A DNA stretch of 64,000 nucleotides from Chloroflexota bacterium (GTDB lineage Bacteria > Chloroflexota > Dehalococcoidia > JABGRK01): the NCBI GenBank assembly GCA_018648325.1, contig JABGRK010000012.1, forward strand, positions 38,449-102,448, in the 5' to 3' direction. Of this stretch, positions 1-8,081 are shown one piece after another. The position numbers were made by a program, and so were the translations under genes. Each line of letters begins with the position of its first letter. Within the stretch, counting starts at the first letter, position 1. Under the pieces are notes generated by a model. That model searched no databases and had not been told where the DNA came from. It saw nothing but the letters and a program-made list of their open reading frames with translations.

Positions 1-327
1 GGTAGGTCCACCGGATGGCTGTCGCAGAGCGCCTCCGACGTTTACGCCGCGCTTGCCAAGGCCCTCCATAAGACCACAGGAGGTGGTGCTTTTACCCTCG
101 CCCAGCGGGGTTGGTGTAATAGCGGTTACTTCGATGAATTTGCCATCGGGCTTGTTCTTCAGGCGATCCATAACCTTGATAAAGTCAATCTTGGGGACTC
201 TGCCAAAAGGTATCAGTTCGTCTTTTTTCAGACCCAGCATGTCAATGTATTGCTCCGGGCTGGGCATGTTAGCTTCGGCAGCTTCTGATATTTGCCAGTC
301 TTGCATTTCTACTGCATTGTAAGCCAT
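1..327 (-). CDS. fhs: formate-tetrahydrofolate ligase, N-terminal part (cut by window edge)
   Basis: Formate-THF ligase makes 10-formyl-THF from formate, THF and ATP in the cytoplasm, the entry step of the methyl branch of the Wood-Ljungdahl pathway. The first 109 codons are present; the rest lies off the left edge. The ATG at 327 follows a GGAGG Shine-Dalgarno at 5-9 bases. The visible residues include the family P-loop [11 protein letters not shown] near residue 70 and the conserved run ending [11 protein letters not shown] at the window edge. folD lies 72 bases upstream on the same strand, so the two one-carbon enzymes are probably co-transcribed. The gap holds a short hairpin (366-387, arms GTCTTG/CAAGAC) and a TATAAT on the minus strand that could give fhs its own promoter. 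Family assignment is confident. Confidence 0.95.
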   Translation of the reverse strand, partial: MAYNAVEMQDWQISEAAEANMPSPEQYIDMLGLKKDELIPFGRVPKIDFIKVMDRLKNKPDGKFIEVTAITPTPLGEGKSTTSCGLMEGLGKRGVNVGGALRQPSGGPT

Positions 328-399
328 GTATTCCTCCCAGTATATTAAGTTATTTTTTAATTATAGTCTTGCTTTTTAAGTCAAGACGTATAGCCTGTG

Positions 400-1284
400 T
401 TATGCCGATGCTGATTCGGCTGCGTTAACAGTGTTCCACATGAGCATGGTGATGGTCATTGGGCCTACGCCGCCGGGAACCGGTGTTATGGCTTTGGCCT
501 TTTCTTTGATGGCCTCAAAATCGGTATCGCCTACCAGCCTGAAGCCGCTCTTCTTGGTGTCATCGGGAACGCGGTTTACCCCGACGTCTATAACCACTAC
601 GCCCTCTTTGACCATGTCGGCAGTGATCACCTTGGGTCTGCCTACTGCTGCAATCAGGATGTCGGCTTGTCTGGTGACAGATGCTGTATCCTTGGTGCCG
701 GTGTGCACCATGGTCACCGTGGCGTTGGCGCCGTCCTTCTTCTGCAGCATAATCGCCAGGATTGGCTTACCAACGATGTTACTGCGTCCGCAGATAACTA
801 CGTGCTTGCCAGCTGGGTCGTTGCCGCTTCTGACCAAAAGCTGCTGAATACCTGCCGGTGTGCAGGGCATGAAGTACGGGTTGCCGATGAGCAGTTTGCC
901 CACGTTTACCGGATGGAAGCCGTCGACATCTTTTCTGGGGTCGATGATATCGATGACCTTGTCCTCGCTGATGTGTTTAGGTAATGGTAGTTGTACCAGG
1001 ATGCCGTGGTACTTGGGATCGTTGTTGAGCTCAACCAGCTTGTCCAGCACGGTTTTCTCGTCGACATCATCCGGATATACGATGGTTTCCTGATAGATGC
1101 CTACCTCGTCACAGGCTTTTTCTTTGCCCTTGACGTATGATACGGACGCAGGGTCCTCACCCACGCGCAGGATTACCAGACCGGGAACCACTCCCTTGTC
1201 TGCCTTGAGTTTTGCTGTTTTTTCCTTAAGCTCGGCGCGGATTTCTGCCGCTACCTGAGTTCCGGATATAATCTCAGCTGTCAT
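400..1284 (-). CDS. folD: bifunctional methylene-THF dehydrogenase / methenyl-THF cyclohydrolase
   Basis: FolD interconverts 5,10-methylene-THF, methenyl-THF and 10-formyl-THF, feeding purine synthesis or, with Fhs, acetyl-CoA-pathway methyl carbon. The 294-residue length is normal. The catalytic Tyr50 and Lys54 are in YVKGK, QLPLPKH is the usual substrate-site motif, GRSNIVGKPI is the dinucleotide-binding loop, and PVPGGVGPMTI is the C-terminal family signature. The ATG at 1284 is preceded by GGGAGGG. It is the upstream gene of a folD-fhs pair, supporting a role in one-carbon assimilation rather than only housekeeping folate balance. Confidence 0.97.
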   Translation of the reverse strand: MTAEIISGTQVAAEIRAELKEKTAKLKADKGVVPGLVILRVGEDPASVSYVKGKEKACDEVGIYQETIVYPDDVDEKTVLDKLVELNNDPKYHGILVQLPLPKHISEDKVIDIIDPRKDVDGFHPVNVGKLLIGNPYFMPCTPAGIQQLLVRSGNDPAGKHVVICGRSNIVGKPILAIMLQKKDGANATVTMVHTGTKDTASVTRQADILIAAVGRPKVITADMVKEGVVVIDVGVNRVPDDTKKSGFRLVGDTDFEAIKEKAKAITPVPGGVGPMTITMLMWNTVNAAESASA

Positions 1285-1511
1285 ATTTATCCCTCCCGAG
1301 TTAATTTAATAGCTATATTTTAGACGTAAAAAAAGAGCTGGTTGAAAATCGGAACTTAAGGGGAAATAGAAAAATGAATCGAAGTAATTCATTATTATGG
1401 GTCTGAGGTTGTGGTGCTAAGTGCACTCCCAAATCCCCCCTTTACACAAAGCGCATTATACCATATATAGCTCAAAAATTACAGTCAAATACCCATATTA
1501 AGTAAGTAAAA

Positions 1512-1538
1512 ACCCCTGACTTTTTATAAATCAGGGGT
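1512..1538 (-). terminator. intrinsic terminator
   Basis: Arms ACCCCTGA (1512-1519) and TCAGGGGT (1531-1538) with an 11-base loop; a T-rich stretch follows on the minus strand. It lies just downstream of the small zinc-ribbon gene at 1582-1776 and separates it from folD. Confidence 0.8.
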
Positions 1539-1581
1539 CCTTTTGTTTTGGTTGTGCGATTTTATCCGATTGCCTAAGCTA

Positions 1582-1776
1582 TTAGCTTATGGCAACAAGC
1601 TGTGAATCGTCCATGTGGCTGGTATCTTTTGATAAGGTATCTGGTAAATCTTTTGACTTTTTGTGTTCAATAGAAACCAGTGTTTCCCATCGTCTTACCT
1701 CACCGCAATGGCGGCACGTGCTCTCAACGAATCCGCTGACCGGCTGGCCGCACACCCAGTAGTGTTTGCATTCCAA
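1582..1776 (-). CDS. small CxxC zinc-ribbon-like protein, paralogue of 2314-2520
   Basis: Unrecognised 64-residue protein. It starts with TTG at 1776 behind AAGGAGA. The N-terminal half carries CKHYWVCGQP (Cys3, His5, Cys9) and CRHCGE (Cys21, Cys24), a Cys/His set able to hold one zinc or iron. The C-terminal half is polar and ends in DDSQLVAIS. The gene at 2314-2520 has the same CKHYWVCGQP and CRHCGE motifs and the same DDSxLxA ending, so the two are paralogues on either side of a winged-helix regulator. It has its own terminator (1512-1538). The regulator on the opposite strand may control it, but that is inference. Confidence 0.7.
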   Translation of the reverse strand: MECKHYWVCGQPVSGFVESTCRHCGEVRRWETLVSIEHKKSKDLPDTLSKDTSHMDDSQLVAIS

Positions 1777-1929
1777 CGTAATATCTCCTTGTGTATTTTT
1801 TTAATATTTGCAATAATCGTATACTCATGGTAAACTAAGCATGATAAAGATTGCATGATAAGTATATCACGATGGTTTAATTTGTCAATAGGGAATTTCA
1901 CCAGTTTTGTATGATTTTGGAGGGTTCTT

Positions 1930-2238
1930 GTGACCGAATGGGCGTTTTTAACAAACCATGCACTGGTGTTGATGTGTCTGGCGGAAAGTCCGCTCATTAC
2001 GGCCATTGATGTCGCCGATTCTGTAGGTATTACCGAGAGGGCTACACGCAAGATCATCGCTGATCTGGAAGAGGCTGGATACATAGATAAGGCCAAAGAG
2101 GGCAGGCGCGTCAGGTACAGCGTACAATCCGAGATGCTGCTGCGCGGTGGTAGTGTGCATGACACCGCCATAGGCGAACTGCTCAAAACGTTGGGCTGGA
2201 AGCAGATCCTCCCACCGGAAAAACCCCTGAGTTTGTAA
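1930..2238 (+). CDS. winged-helix transcriptional regulator (MarR/ArsR-like)
   Basis: A 102-residue DNA-binding protein with a GTG start at 1930 behind GGAGGG. Residues about 20-55 form a helix-turn-helix (AIDVADSVGITERATRKII, then a LEEAGYI wing-entry helix), followed by a basic beta wing with GRRVRYSV near residue 59. No ligand-sensing cysteines or extra domain are visible, so it looks like a minimal winged-helix repressor. It is divergent from the zinc-ribbon gene at 1582-1776, with about 150 bases between the two starts, an arrangement common for regulator and target. The target is not known. Confidence 0.8.
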   Translation: MTEWAFLTNHALVLMCLAESPLITAIDVADSVGITERATRKIIADLEEAGYIDKAKEGRRVRYSVQSEMLLRGGSVHDTAIGELLKTLGWKQILPPEKPLSL

Positions 2239-2261
2239 GCCTAAACGTAAGTAAAAAAGCT

Positions 2262-2290
2262 AAGCCCCTTGATTTTTAATCAGGGGGCTT
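2262..2290. terminator. bidirectional intrinsic terminator
   Basis: A 13-bp stem (arms AAGCCCCTTGATT and AATCAGGGGGCTT) with a T-rich flank on both strands, placed between the convergent regulator (1930-2238, +) and zinc-ribbon gene (2314-2520, -). Confidence 0.85.
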
Positions 2291-2313
2291 TATATATGTG
2301 TTTATATAGGAGG

Positions 2314-2520
2314 TTATCCGATTTTTAGGGCAATGAGTCGTGAGTCATCGGTGATATCTTCAATCTTGGATAAGTCGTTCTGCTTACTCATTGCCAGTGC
2401 TTTGCGAGCTTGTATGGATGTCAGCGTTTCGGTGTGTTTTCCCTCCCCGCAATGGCGGCACACGCTTTTAACATAACCGTCCTCCGGTTGACCGCATACC
2501 CAGTAATGTTTACAGTCCAC
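2314..2520 (-). CDS. small CxxC zinc-ribbon-like protein, paralogue of 1582-1776
   Basis: Unrecognised 68-residue protein. An ATG exists at 2559, but the GTG at 2520 has GGAGGGG four bases upstream and starts the protein at the same point as its paralogue, so GTG 2520 is preferred. It repeats CKHYWVCGQP (Cys3, Cys9) and CRHCGE of the paralogue and ends DDSRLIALKIG. A single-zinc ribbon fold is inferred. No function can be assigned. Confidence 0.7.
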   Translation of the reverse strand: MDCKHYWVCGQPEDGYVKSVCRHCGEGKHTETLTSIQARKALAMSKQNDLSKIEDITDDSRLIALKIG

Positions 2521-2678
2521 TTTCCCCTCCAAAACTGTTACTAAATTTAATTGCAGCATAATTATAGCAACGTAATAGAGCGTGTCAATTGGTATTTGTA
2601 CCAGTTTTATGAGCTTAATAGCTCATAAAATTAGCGAAAAACCAGATGGTTTTGTAGTTGAGAGGTAAGTAAAAAAGA

Positions 2679-2709
2679 TAAGTCCCCTGACCAAAAATCA
2701 AGGGACTTA
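2679..2709 (-). terminator. intrinsic terminator of the radical SAM gene
   Basis: Arms TAAGTCCC (2679-2686) and GGGACTTA (2702-2709), with TTTTTT following on the minus strand (from the A-run at 2671-2676). It lies downstream of the stop at 2768. Confidence 0.8.
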
Positions 2710-2767
2710 TTATTACGTGAACAAGGCGTGTATTGATCGTGAAATCAATATTATCACTTGTCTGGTA

Positions 2768-4279
2768 TTAGAACATAAGCTGGGTTGATGCTGCGGCCAC
2801 CTTGCGGAAGTGGAAGCCGTAAATTGCCAGCGTTATCGACAGGGTCATTGCACGCGGATGTTTGAGCATAGTCCAGGCCAGCAGCTTCCAGTAGTGTAAT
2901 TGGCCCTTCTCCTTAACCCCGATGTGCCAATTGCTTTTCATGAATGCCTTGATCGTGGCCCAGTCAAGCTTGGGTAAGGCTAGTTTTTTCTTGCGTTTGT
3001 TGAATTTGGGCTTAAGCTCTCTTAAGAGAGTTTTTATGCGTGCGTAGTAATTTTTGTGTTTGAAAATGCCGTGGAGTATCTTTTCATAGCCCTTTACAAG
3101 ATCATTCATGGGCATCTTGGGGGTGAAGTTTATGGAACCGTCGGTGTTATCACCGGTTATTCTTGTTAAAAGACGCTCTTCTTTTTCAAGCCGTTTGTAC
3201 AGCTTGGTGCCCACGGGTGCATTAAGCATTCCCACCATGGCGGTAACAATCCCGCTTTTTTGAATGAAATCTATCTGCCTTTGGAAGATGCTCTTGGGGT
3301 CCTGATCGAATCCCACGATAAATCCACCGTCAACCATCATCCCGTAGTTTTGTATCTTCTTTACCGATGAGATCAAATCGCGCTTATTGTTTTGGAACTT
3401 ATTACATTCCACGAGACTGTCTTCATTTGGCGTTTCGATGCCGACGAATACGCGGTTGAAGTTTGCATTAACCATGAGCTGCATCAGTTCATCATCATCG
3501 GCCAGATTGATTGAGCTTTCGGTGAAAAGGGTGAAAGGATAATTTCTCAGCTTCATCCATTCGATCATCGCCGGCAAGATTTCATTTTTTAGCTTATTCT
3601 TATTGCCGATAAAATTATCATCGACGACCAAAGCTTCATTGCGCCAGCCTATTTTGTACAGGGCCTCAAGTTCTGCTATCATCTGATCGCTGGTTTTGGT
3701 GCGGGGTACGCGTCCGTTGAGCACTGTAATATCGCAAAACTCACAGTCCATGGGACAGCCGCGCGAGTACTGGACGTTGAGTAGGAAATATTTCTCCATA
3801 TCGATAAGGTGCCAGGCGGGAATAGGTGTTTCGGTTATAGACGGTCTTTCATCCGTAGTATATACATGCTTGGCACAGCCGTTTTTGACGTCTTCAATAA
3901 ATGGGGCAAGCGTAACTTCTGCTTCACCCAGAACGAAATGGTCGACTCCCTCAAACTCGTAATGCTCGGCGGTGAAAAGCGGTCCGCCGCACACCACTTT
4001 GATGCCCAGTTTGTTACAGCGTTTTATTATGTCTCTCACCGATTTTTGTTGCACGGCCATGGCGCTGATGAAGACATAGTCAGCCCACTTGATCTCTTTG
4101 TCCCAGAGATAAGCGGTGTTCATGTCCACTACTTTTTTCTTCCAATCATCAGGCAGCATTGCAGCAACGGTAATAAGTCCCAGCGGAGGGAGGGCTGCTT
4201 TTTTTGAGATAAAACCGAGAGCGTGTTTGAAACTCCAGAAGGTGTCGGGGCACCTAGGGTAAACTAATAATATATTCAA
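2768..4279 (-). CDS. B12-binding-domain radical SAM protein (DUF4070 type), copy 1
   Basis: A 503-residue class-B-type radical SAM enzyme. Residues about 1-140 are a Rossmann-like cobalamin-binding domain (LLVYPRCPDTFWSF, later GGPLFTAE and LGEAEVTL); no DxHxxG histidine motif is seen. The radical SAM cluster is Cys175, Cys179 and Cys182 in YSRGCPMDCEFCDI, followed by the usual core barrel (VVDDNFIGNK, VFVGIETPNEDSL, GGFIVGFDQD). The C-terminal 120 residues are basic with a hydrophobic stretch near the end. The start is TTG at 4279 behind AAGGA. The neighbour at 4432-5937 is a close paralogue. Families of this type methylate or rearrange carbon skeletons of lipids or secondary metabolites; the substrate is unknown. 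The DrrAB-like exporter downstream of the pair hints at a lipophilic product. Confidence 0.88.
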   Translation of the reverse strand: MNILLVYPRCPDTFWSFKHALGFISKKAALPPLGLITVAAMLPDDWKKKVVDMNTAYLWDKEIKWADYVFISAMAVQQKSVRDIIKRCNKLGIKVVCGGPLFTAEHYEFEGVDHFVLGEAEVTLAPFIEDVKNGCAKHVYTTDERPSITETPIPAWHLIDMEKYFLLNVQYSRGCPMDCEFCDITVLNGRVPRTKTSDQMIAELEALYKIGWRNEALVVDDNFIGNKNKLKNEILPAMIEWMKLRNYPFTLFTESSINLADDDELMQLMVNANFNRVFVGIETPNEDSLVECNKFQNNKRDLISSVKKIQNYGMMVDGGFIVGFDQDPKSIFQRQIDFIQKSGIVTAMVGMLNAPVGTKLYKRLEKEERLLTRITGDNTDGSINFTPKMPMNDLVKGYEKILHGIFKHKNYYARIKTLLRELKPKFNKRKKKLALPKLDWATIKAFMKSNWHIGVKEKGQLHYWKLLAWTMLKHPRAMTLSITLAIYGFHFRKVAAASTQLMF

Positions 4280-4431
4280 ATTTAATATCCTTTATGTTAA
4301 GTATAAATGCTTAAATACCCTCTTGTCTATGCCTAGTTTGAGAAGGCGTCATTTTGTGAAAGATGAATTCTCCCATGATGATACTCTAAAAAAAACGTTT
4401 GTGCAAATCTTTTTAAAATCGGTTATTTTAA

Positions 4432-5937
4432 TCAAAAAACTGTTTGGCTGTAATCCGCGACTACCTTACGAAAATGGTATCCGTAGATGGAGAGCATGAC
4501 CGCTAAGAACATGGCGCCCGGTTTTTTGATCAGCGTCCAACCCAGCAGGTCCCAGAACATTTTCTTGCCTTCTTTAGGTTTTACCCCCACATTCCATGCC
4601 AGTTTAAAGAACGCTCTCCAGTTTGACCACTTAAAGGTTGATAGAGTGACCTTGGTTTTGCCCTTTGGCTGGTACTCTTTAATGAAGGTTATTATCCGAT
4701 CATAATAATTGCTGTGGCCATATATGGTTTGAAGCACTCTCTTGTAGCCTTCTACCAGCTCTTCATGCTTCATCTTTGGCACGAAGTTCATGGAAAAGTC
4801 GGTATTGTCCCCGGAAAAGTTTTCGATGAGCCTGTTTTCTTTTTCCAGGCGCTTGTATAGTTTGGTGCTGACAGGCGCGTTTAGCAGCCCCACCATGGCA
4901 GTGACTATGCCGCTACGCTGGATGAAATCTATCTGGATGTCGAATATCGATTGAGGATCGCTGTCGAAGCCGAGAATAAATCCACCGTGCACCTGAAAGC
5001 CGTGGTTTTGAATCTTATGTACAGAGTCAATAAGATCACGGTTTCTGTTGTGGCTCTTGCCACACTCAAGCAGGCTGTCCTCGTTGGGTGATTCGATTCC
5101 GATGAAGACGGTGTTGAAGTTGGCTTTTGCCATCATATCCATCAGCACTTCATCGTCGGCCAGATTGATGGAGACCTCGGTAAACAGCGAAAACGGGAAG
5201 TTGCGCTCTAGCATCCAGCGGGTTATTGCCGGTATTATCTCGCTTTTGAGCTTCCTTTTGTTGCCGATGAAGTTATCGTCTACCACGAATACGTTATCTC
5301 TCCATCCGCGCTTGTACAATGTTTCAAGTTCTGCCAGCACCTGCTCTTTGGTTTTAGTACGCGGTATGCGCCCGTTGAGCACTGTAATATCGCAGAATTC
5401 GCAGTCAAACGGACAGCCGCGTGAGTATTGTATGCTCATAGAAACGTAATTTTGGATATCTAATAAGTCCCACATAGGGATAGGCGTGCTAGAAATATCC
5501 GGTTTTATCATGGAAGTGTACCTGGGTTTGAGCGTGCCCGTTTCTAAGTCTGCAAGGAACATGGGTAGGGTGACTTCACCCTCGTTAAGCACGTAATGAT
5601 CGATGCCTTCAAATTCGTCTGGTTCTTCGGTGAATAGTGGGCCACCGGCAACCACCTTGGTTTTAAGCTTGTTGCATTTTTTGATAACCTCTTTGGCCGA
5701 TTGCCTTTGCACCACCATGCCGCTGATAAAAACGTAATCGGCCCACTCGATATCTTTGTCTGAAAGACGATTTACGTTCATATCTATCAGCTTCTTTTCC
5801 CACGCCTCTGGAAGCATTGAGGCAACGGTGAGAAGCCCTAATGGAGGAAAGGCCGCTTTCTTGGAGATGAACGACAGCGCGTGCTTAAAACTCCAGAAAG
5901 TATTTGGATATTTGGGGTAAACAAGTAATATTCTCAT
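4432..5937 (-). CDS. B12-binding-domain radical SAM protein (DUF4070 type), copy 2
   Basis: Paralogue of 2768-4279, aligning without gaps over the first 190 residues; its cluster cysteines are also Cys175, Cys179 and Cys182 (YSRGCPFDCEFCDI). The reading frame opens at 5955, but the ATG at 5937 matches the paralogue's first residue, so 5937 is chosen. It has the same cobalamin-type N-terminal domain, radical SAM barrel (VFIGIESPNEDSL, GGFILGFDSD) and basic C-terminal domain with a hydrophobic end. Only nine bases separate a perfect TATAAT from this ATG, so translation may be leaderless. The 150-base gap to copy 1 suggests separate transcription or a tandem duplication with its own promoter. 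Confidence 0.88.
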   Translation of the reverse strand: MRILLVYPKYPNTFWSFKHALSFISKKAAFPPLGLLTVASMLPEAWEKKLIDMNVNRLSDKDIEWADYVFISGMVVQRQSAKEVIKKCNKLKTKVVAGGPLFTEEPDEFEGIDHYVLNEGEVTLPMFLADLETGTLKPRYTSMIKPDISSTPIPMWDLLDIQNYVSMSIQYSRGCPFDCEFCDITVLNGRIPRTKTKEQVLAELETLYKRGWRDNVFVVDDNFIGNKRKLKSEIIPAITRWMLERNFPFSLFTEVSINLADDEVLMDMMAKANFNTVFIGIESPNEDSLLECGKSHNRNRDLIDSVHKIQNHGFQVHGGFILGFDSDPQSIFDIQIDFIQRSGIVTAMVGLLNAPVSTKLYKRLEKENRLIENFSGDNTDFSMNFVPKMKHEELVEGYKRVLQTIYGHSNYYDRIITFIKEYQPKGKTKVTLSTFKWSNWRAFFKLAWNVGVKPKEGKKMFWDLLGWTLIKKPGAMFLAVMLSIYGYHFRKVVADYSQTVF

Positions 5938-5946
5938 TTGATAAAT

Positions 5947-5952
5947 ATTATA
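5947..5952 (-). promoter_or_regulatory. -10 box nine bases upstream of a start codon
   Basis: TATAAT on the minus strand (5952 to 5947), with ATG at 5937. The expected transcription start falls within a few bases of the ATG and no Shine-Dalgarno is present. The -35 is weak (TGTGCA at 17 bases). Confidence 0.5.
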
Positions 5953-6006
5953 CAATCATTAAATTGATTTGCACAGTAGTACAGACGTGTGGTTATTGTT
6001 TATACA

Positions 6007-6037
6007 AAACCCCCCTGATGTTAAATCAGGAGGGTTT
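6007..6037 (-). terminator. intrinsic terminator of the ABC exporter operon
   Basis: Arms AAACCCCCCTGA and TCAGGAGGGTTT around a short loop, downstream of the permease stop at 6064. Confidence 0.8.
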
Positions 6038-6063
6038 GATTACATTGTATATAGAAGGTTTAC

Positions 6064-6828
6064 TTAGTTCTCACCTCTTTTACGGAACATGAGCGTGCCG
6101 AAGGTTATACCTATTACCATCCATAGACTTAAGGCCAGCAGCGCTTTCCATTGATCGTCCCAAACCCAGCCGTTATTTATGATGCTGCGTACGCCGCTTA
6201 TGGCGTATTCCACCGGGTTGATCTGCCTGATTATATCGATCCATCTTGGGAGCAAATTGGACGGGACAAACGAGGATGTAAGGAACATAACCGGCAGTGA
6301 TACGAAGTTAAGTACTGCGATAAGCGTTTCCTGCCGCCGGAAGAGCAGGGCCAGCCCACAGGAAAAACCGGCAAAGCCGGAACCCAGCAAGGTTATAATG
6401 AACAGGGTAAATATAACTCCCGGGACGCCTGAAGTAATGGTGAGTCCCAAAGCCAGAGCTATTCCGAATATGATAAGCGCCTGAACCAGTAGCATTACCA
6501 TAGATCCTGCAACCCGGGCCAGAATGATAGACATTCGTGAAACCGGTGTGGCCAGTGTCTTGGATAAAACTCCCATCTCTATATCCATGAGCAGCCCCAT
6601 ACCTGACCAGACCGATCCGAACATCACCGTCATAACTATGACCGCCGGAGAGAAGTGCTGAATGTAGTCAATGTTCTGGGCCTCCATGGTGGATTTGAAT
6701 ATCTGGGTAAACAGCAGTAGCCACAGTATGGGTTGTACTATATTAACGAATAGCCAGATAGGTATGCGGATGTCGGTTCTGACGTGGCGTACTATCTGGT
6801 ACCATGTATCTGACATGAAATAGGTCAT
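6064..6828 (-). CDS. ABC-2 type transporter permease (DrrB-like)
   Basis: A 254-residue membrane subunit of an exporter. About six hydrophobic segments are visible, with the family core GMGLLMDIEMGVLSKTLATP and a late NPVEYAISGVRS region typical of DrrB/NodJ permeases. It starts one base inside the ATPase stop (TAATG), so the two are translationally coupled. Such two-gene exporters move drugs, lipids or polyketide-like molecules. The substrate is not known; the upstream radical SAM pair makes a lipophilic metabolite possible. Confidence 0.93.
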   Translation of the reverse strand: MTYFMSDTWYQIVRHVRTDIRIPIWLFVNIVQPILWLLLFTQIFKSTMEAQNIDYIQHFSPAVIVMTVMFGSVWSGMGLLMDIEMGVLSKTLATPVSRMSIILARVAGSMVMLLVQALIIFGIALALGLTITSGVPGVIFTLFIITLLGSGFAGFSCGLALLFRRQETLIAVLNFVSLPVMFLTSSFVPSNLLPRWIDIIRQINPVEYAISGVRSIINNGWVWDDQWKALLALSLWMVIGITFGTLMFRKRGEN

Positions 6829-7847
6829 TACTTATTCCTCTCACTTCTGCGCGCAATATCAGTGAAACTTGTTTCTTTGCCCTCCTGATGTCTGATAGTT
6901 TTACCGGTATATTTTAGGAAGACGTCATCCAGCGAGGGACGGGATATGGACAGGGTTTCCACATCGATCCCCTTTTCCGCCAGAATGCGCATTATTGCGG
7001 GTGTCGCTGTTTTGGCGTTATCGACGTATACAGCCAATTCCTCCTCGGCGGGCTGTGTGCGTTGCACGAATGATTCGCCTTCAAGAACCTTCTGCGTATT
7101 AGTCATAAACTGCGAACGTGCCTCCTCATCTCCTTTGCCTGGAGAAAGGTTGATTACGTCGCCACCGATAGAGCTTTTTAGCTCGGACGGTGTGCCGGTG
7201 GTAATTATCTTGCCCAGATCAATAATGGCGACGCGGTTGCACAGTTGGTCTGCTTCTTCCAGATAGTGAGTTGTCAGGAATATAGTTATGCCCAATTCCT
7301 TGGTCATCTTCCTTATATACTCCCATATTTTGGAGCGCGTTTGCGGGTCAAGGCCCGTTGTGGGCTCGTCCATAAACACCAGCTTTGGATTATGTATAAG
7401 GCCCATGGCAAGGTCCAATCTCTTACGCATGCCGCCGGAGTAGGTCTTGGCCATCTTGTCCTCGTAGCCTTCAAGGTCAACAAGCTTGAATATTTCAGCA
7501 ATGCGCTGTTTTATGGTGGCCTTGTCCAGGCGATAGAAGTGACCATAGAGCGTAAGGTTCTCTCTGCCGGTGGAGTGCTCGTCCACGCCCACGTCCTGAG
7601 CCACGTAGCCGATGCTGGTTCTTACATCGGACGGCTGTTTTACGATGTCGTAACCGGCCACTTTGGCCGAGCCTGATGTAGGCGGGATAAGGGTGTTAAG
7701 CATCTTGATTGTGGTGGTTTTACCGGCGCCGTTTGGGCCTAAAAAGCCGAATATCTCGCCCTCTTTAACCTCAAAGTCGATGCCGTCAACCGCCCTGACA
7801 TCACCCTTAAACACCTTGGTTAGTTTATCGGTTTCTATTATGCTCAA
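6828..7847 (-). CDS. ABC transporter ATP-binding protein (DrrA-like)
   Basis: A 339-residue ATPase that powers the adjacent permease. It shows Walker A GPNGAGKTT near residue 38, a Q-loop (YVAQDVGV), the signature YSGGMRKRLDLA, Walker B LVFMDEPTTGLD and the switch histidine in FLTTHYLEEAD. The roughly 100 residues after the nucleotide-binding domain, including SISRPSLDDVFLKYTGK, are the usual DrrA C-terminal extension. The start is TTG at 7847 behind TAGGAGG. Confidence 0.95.
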   Translation of the reverse strand: MSIIETDKLTKVFKGDVRAVDGIDFEVKEGEIFGFLGPNGAGKTTTIKMLNTLIPPTSGSAKVAGYDIVKQPSDVRTSIGYVAQDVGVDEHSTGRENLTLYGHFYRLDKATIKQRIAEIFKLVDLEGYEDKMAKTYSGGMRKRLDLAMGLIHNPKLVFMDEPTTGLDPQTRSKIWEYIRKMTKELGITIFLTTHYLEEADQLCNRVAIIDLGKIITTGTPSELKSSIGGDVINLSPGKGDEEARSQFMTNTQKVLEGESFVQRTQPAEEELAVYVDNAKTATPAIMRILAEKGIDVETLSISRPSLDDVFLKYTGKTIRHQEGKETSFTDIARRSERNK

Positions 7848-8038
7848 GATAATTGCCTCCTACTTAAGATGCACATATATATAGCTTTTGCAGGATAATA
7901 ATTGAAGTTAAAAGCAGAGTACCCAGATAATTATACTCAAAACGCTGTTAAAGTCAACGAAACATGACAATTCATCACGAATTGATATCAGTATAACGCC
8001 TCATTGCGTGTCAAACTTGCTTTTTCTTGCGATAGGCT

Positions 8039-8066
8039 TTGCCGATATTGCTGCGTCTCGTATGAT
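8039..8066 (+). promoter_or_regulatory. probable mnmE promoter, nearly leaderless
   Basis: TTGCCG (8039-8044), a 16-base spacer and TATGAT (8061-8066). The expected transcript start is about nine bases before the ATG at 8082, and no Shine-Dalgarno fits in that leader. Confidence 0.45.
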
Positions 8067-8081
8067 ATACTTGGTTTCGTT

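Noticed and set aside
366..387. Intrinsic terminator between folD and fhs
   Set aside because: The stem is only six base pairs (GTCTTG/CAAGAC) with an AT loop; too weak to call and it would separate two genes expected to be co-expressed.
431..1093. Open frames opposite folD
   Set aside because: Shadows of the folD coding sequence; they lack ribosome-binding sites and follow its codon periodicity.
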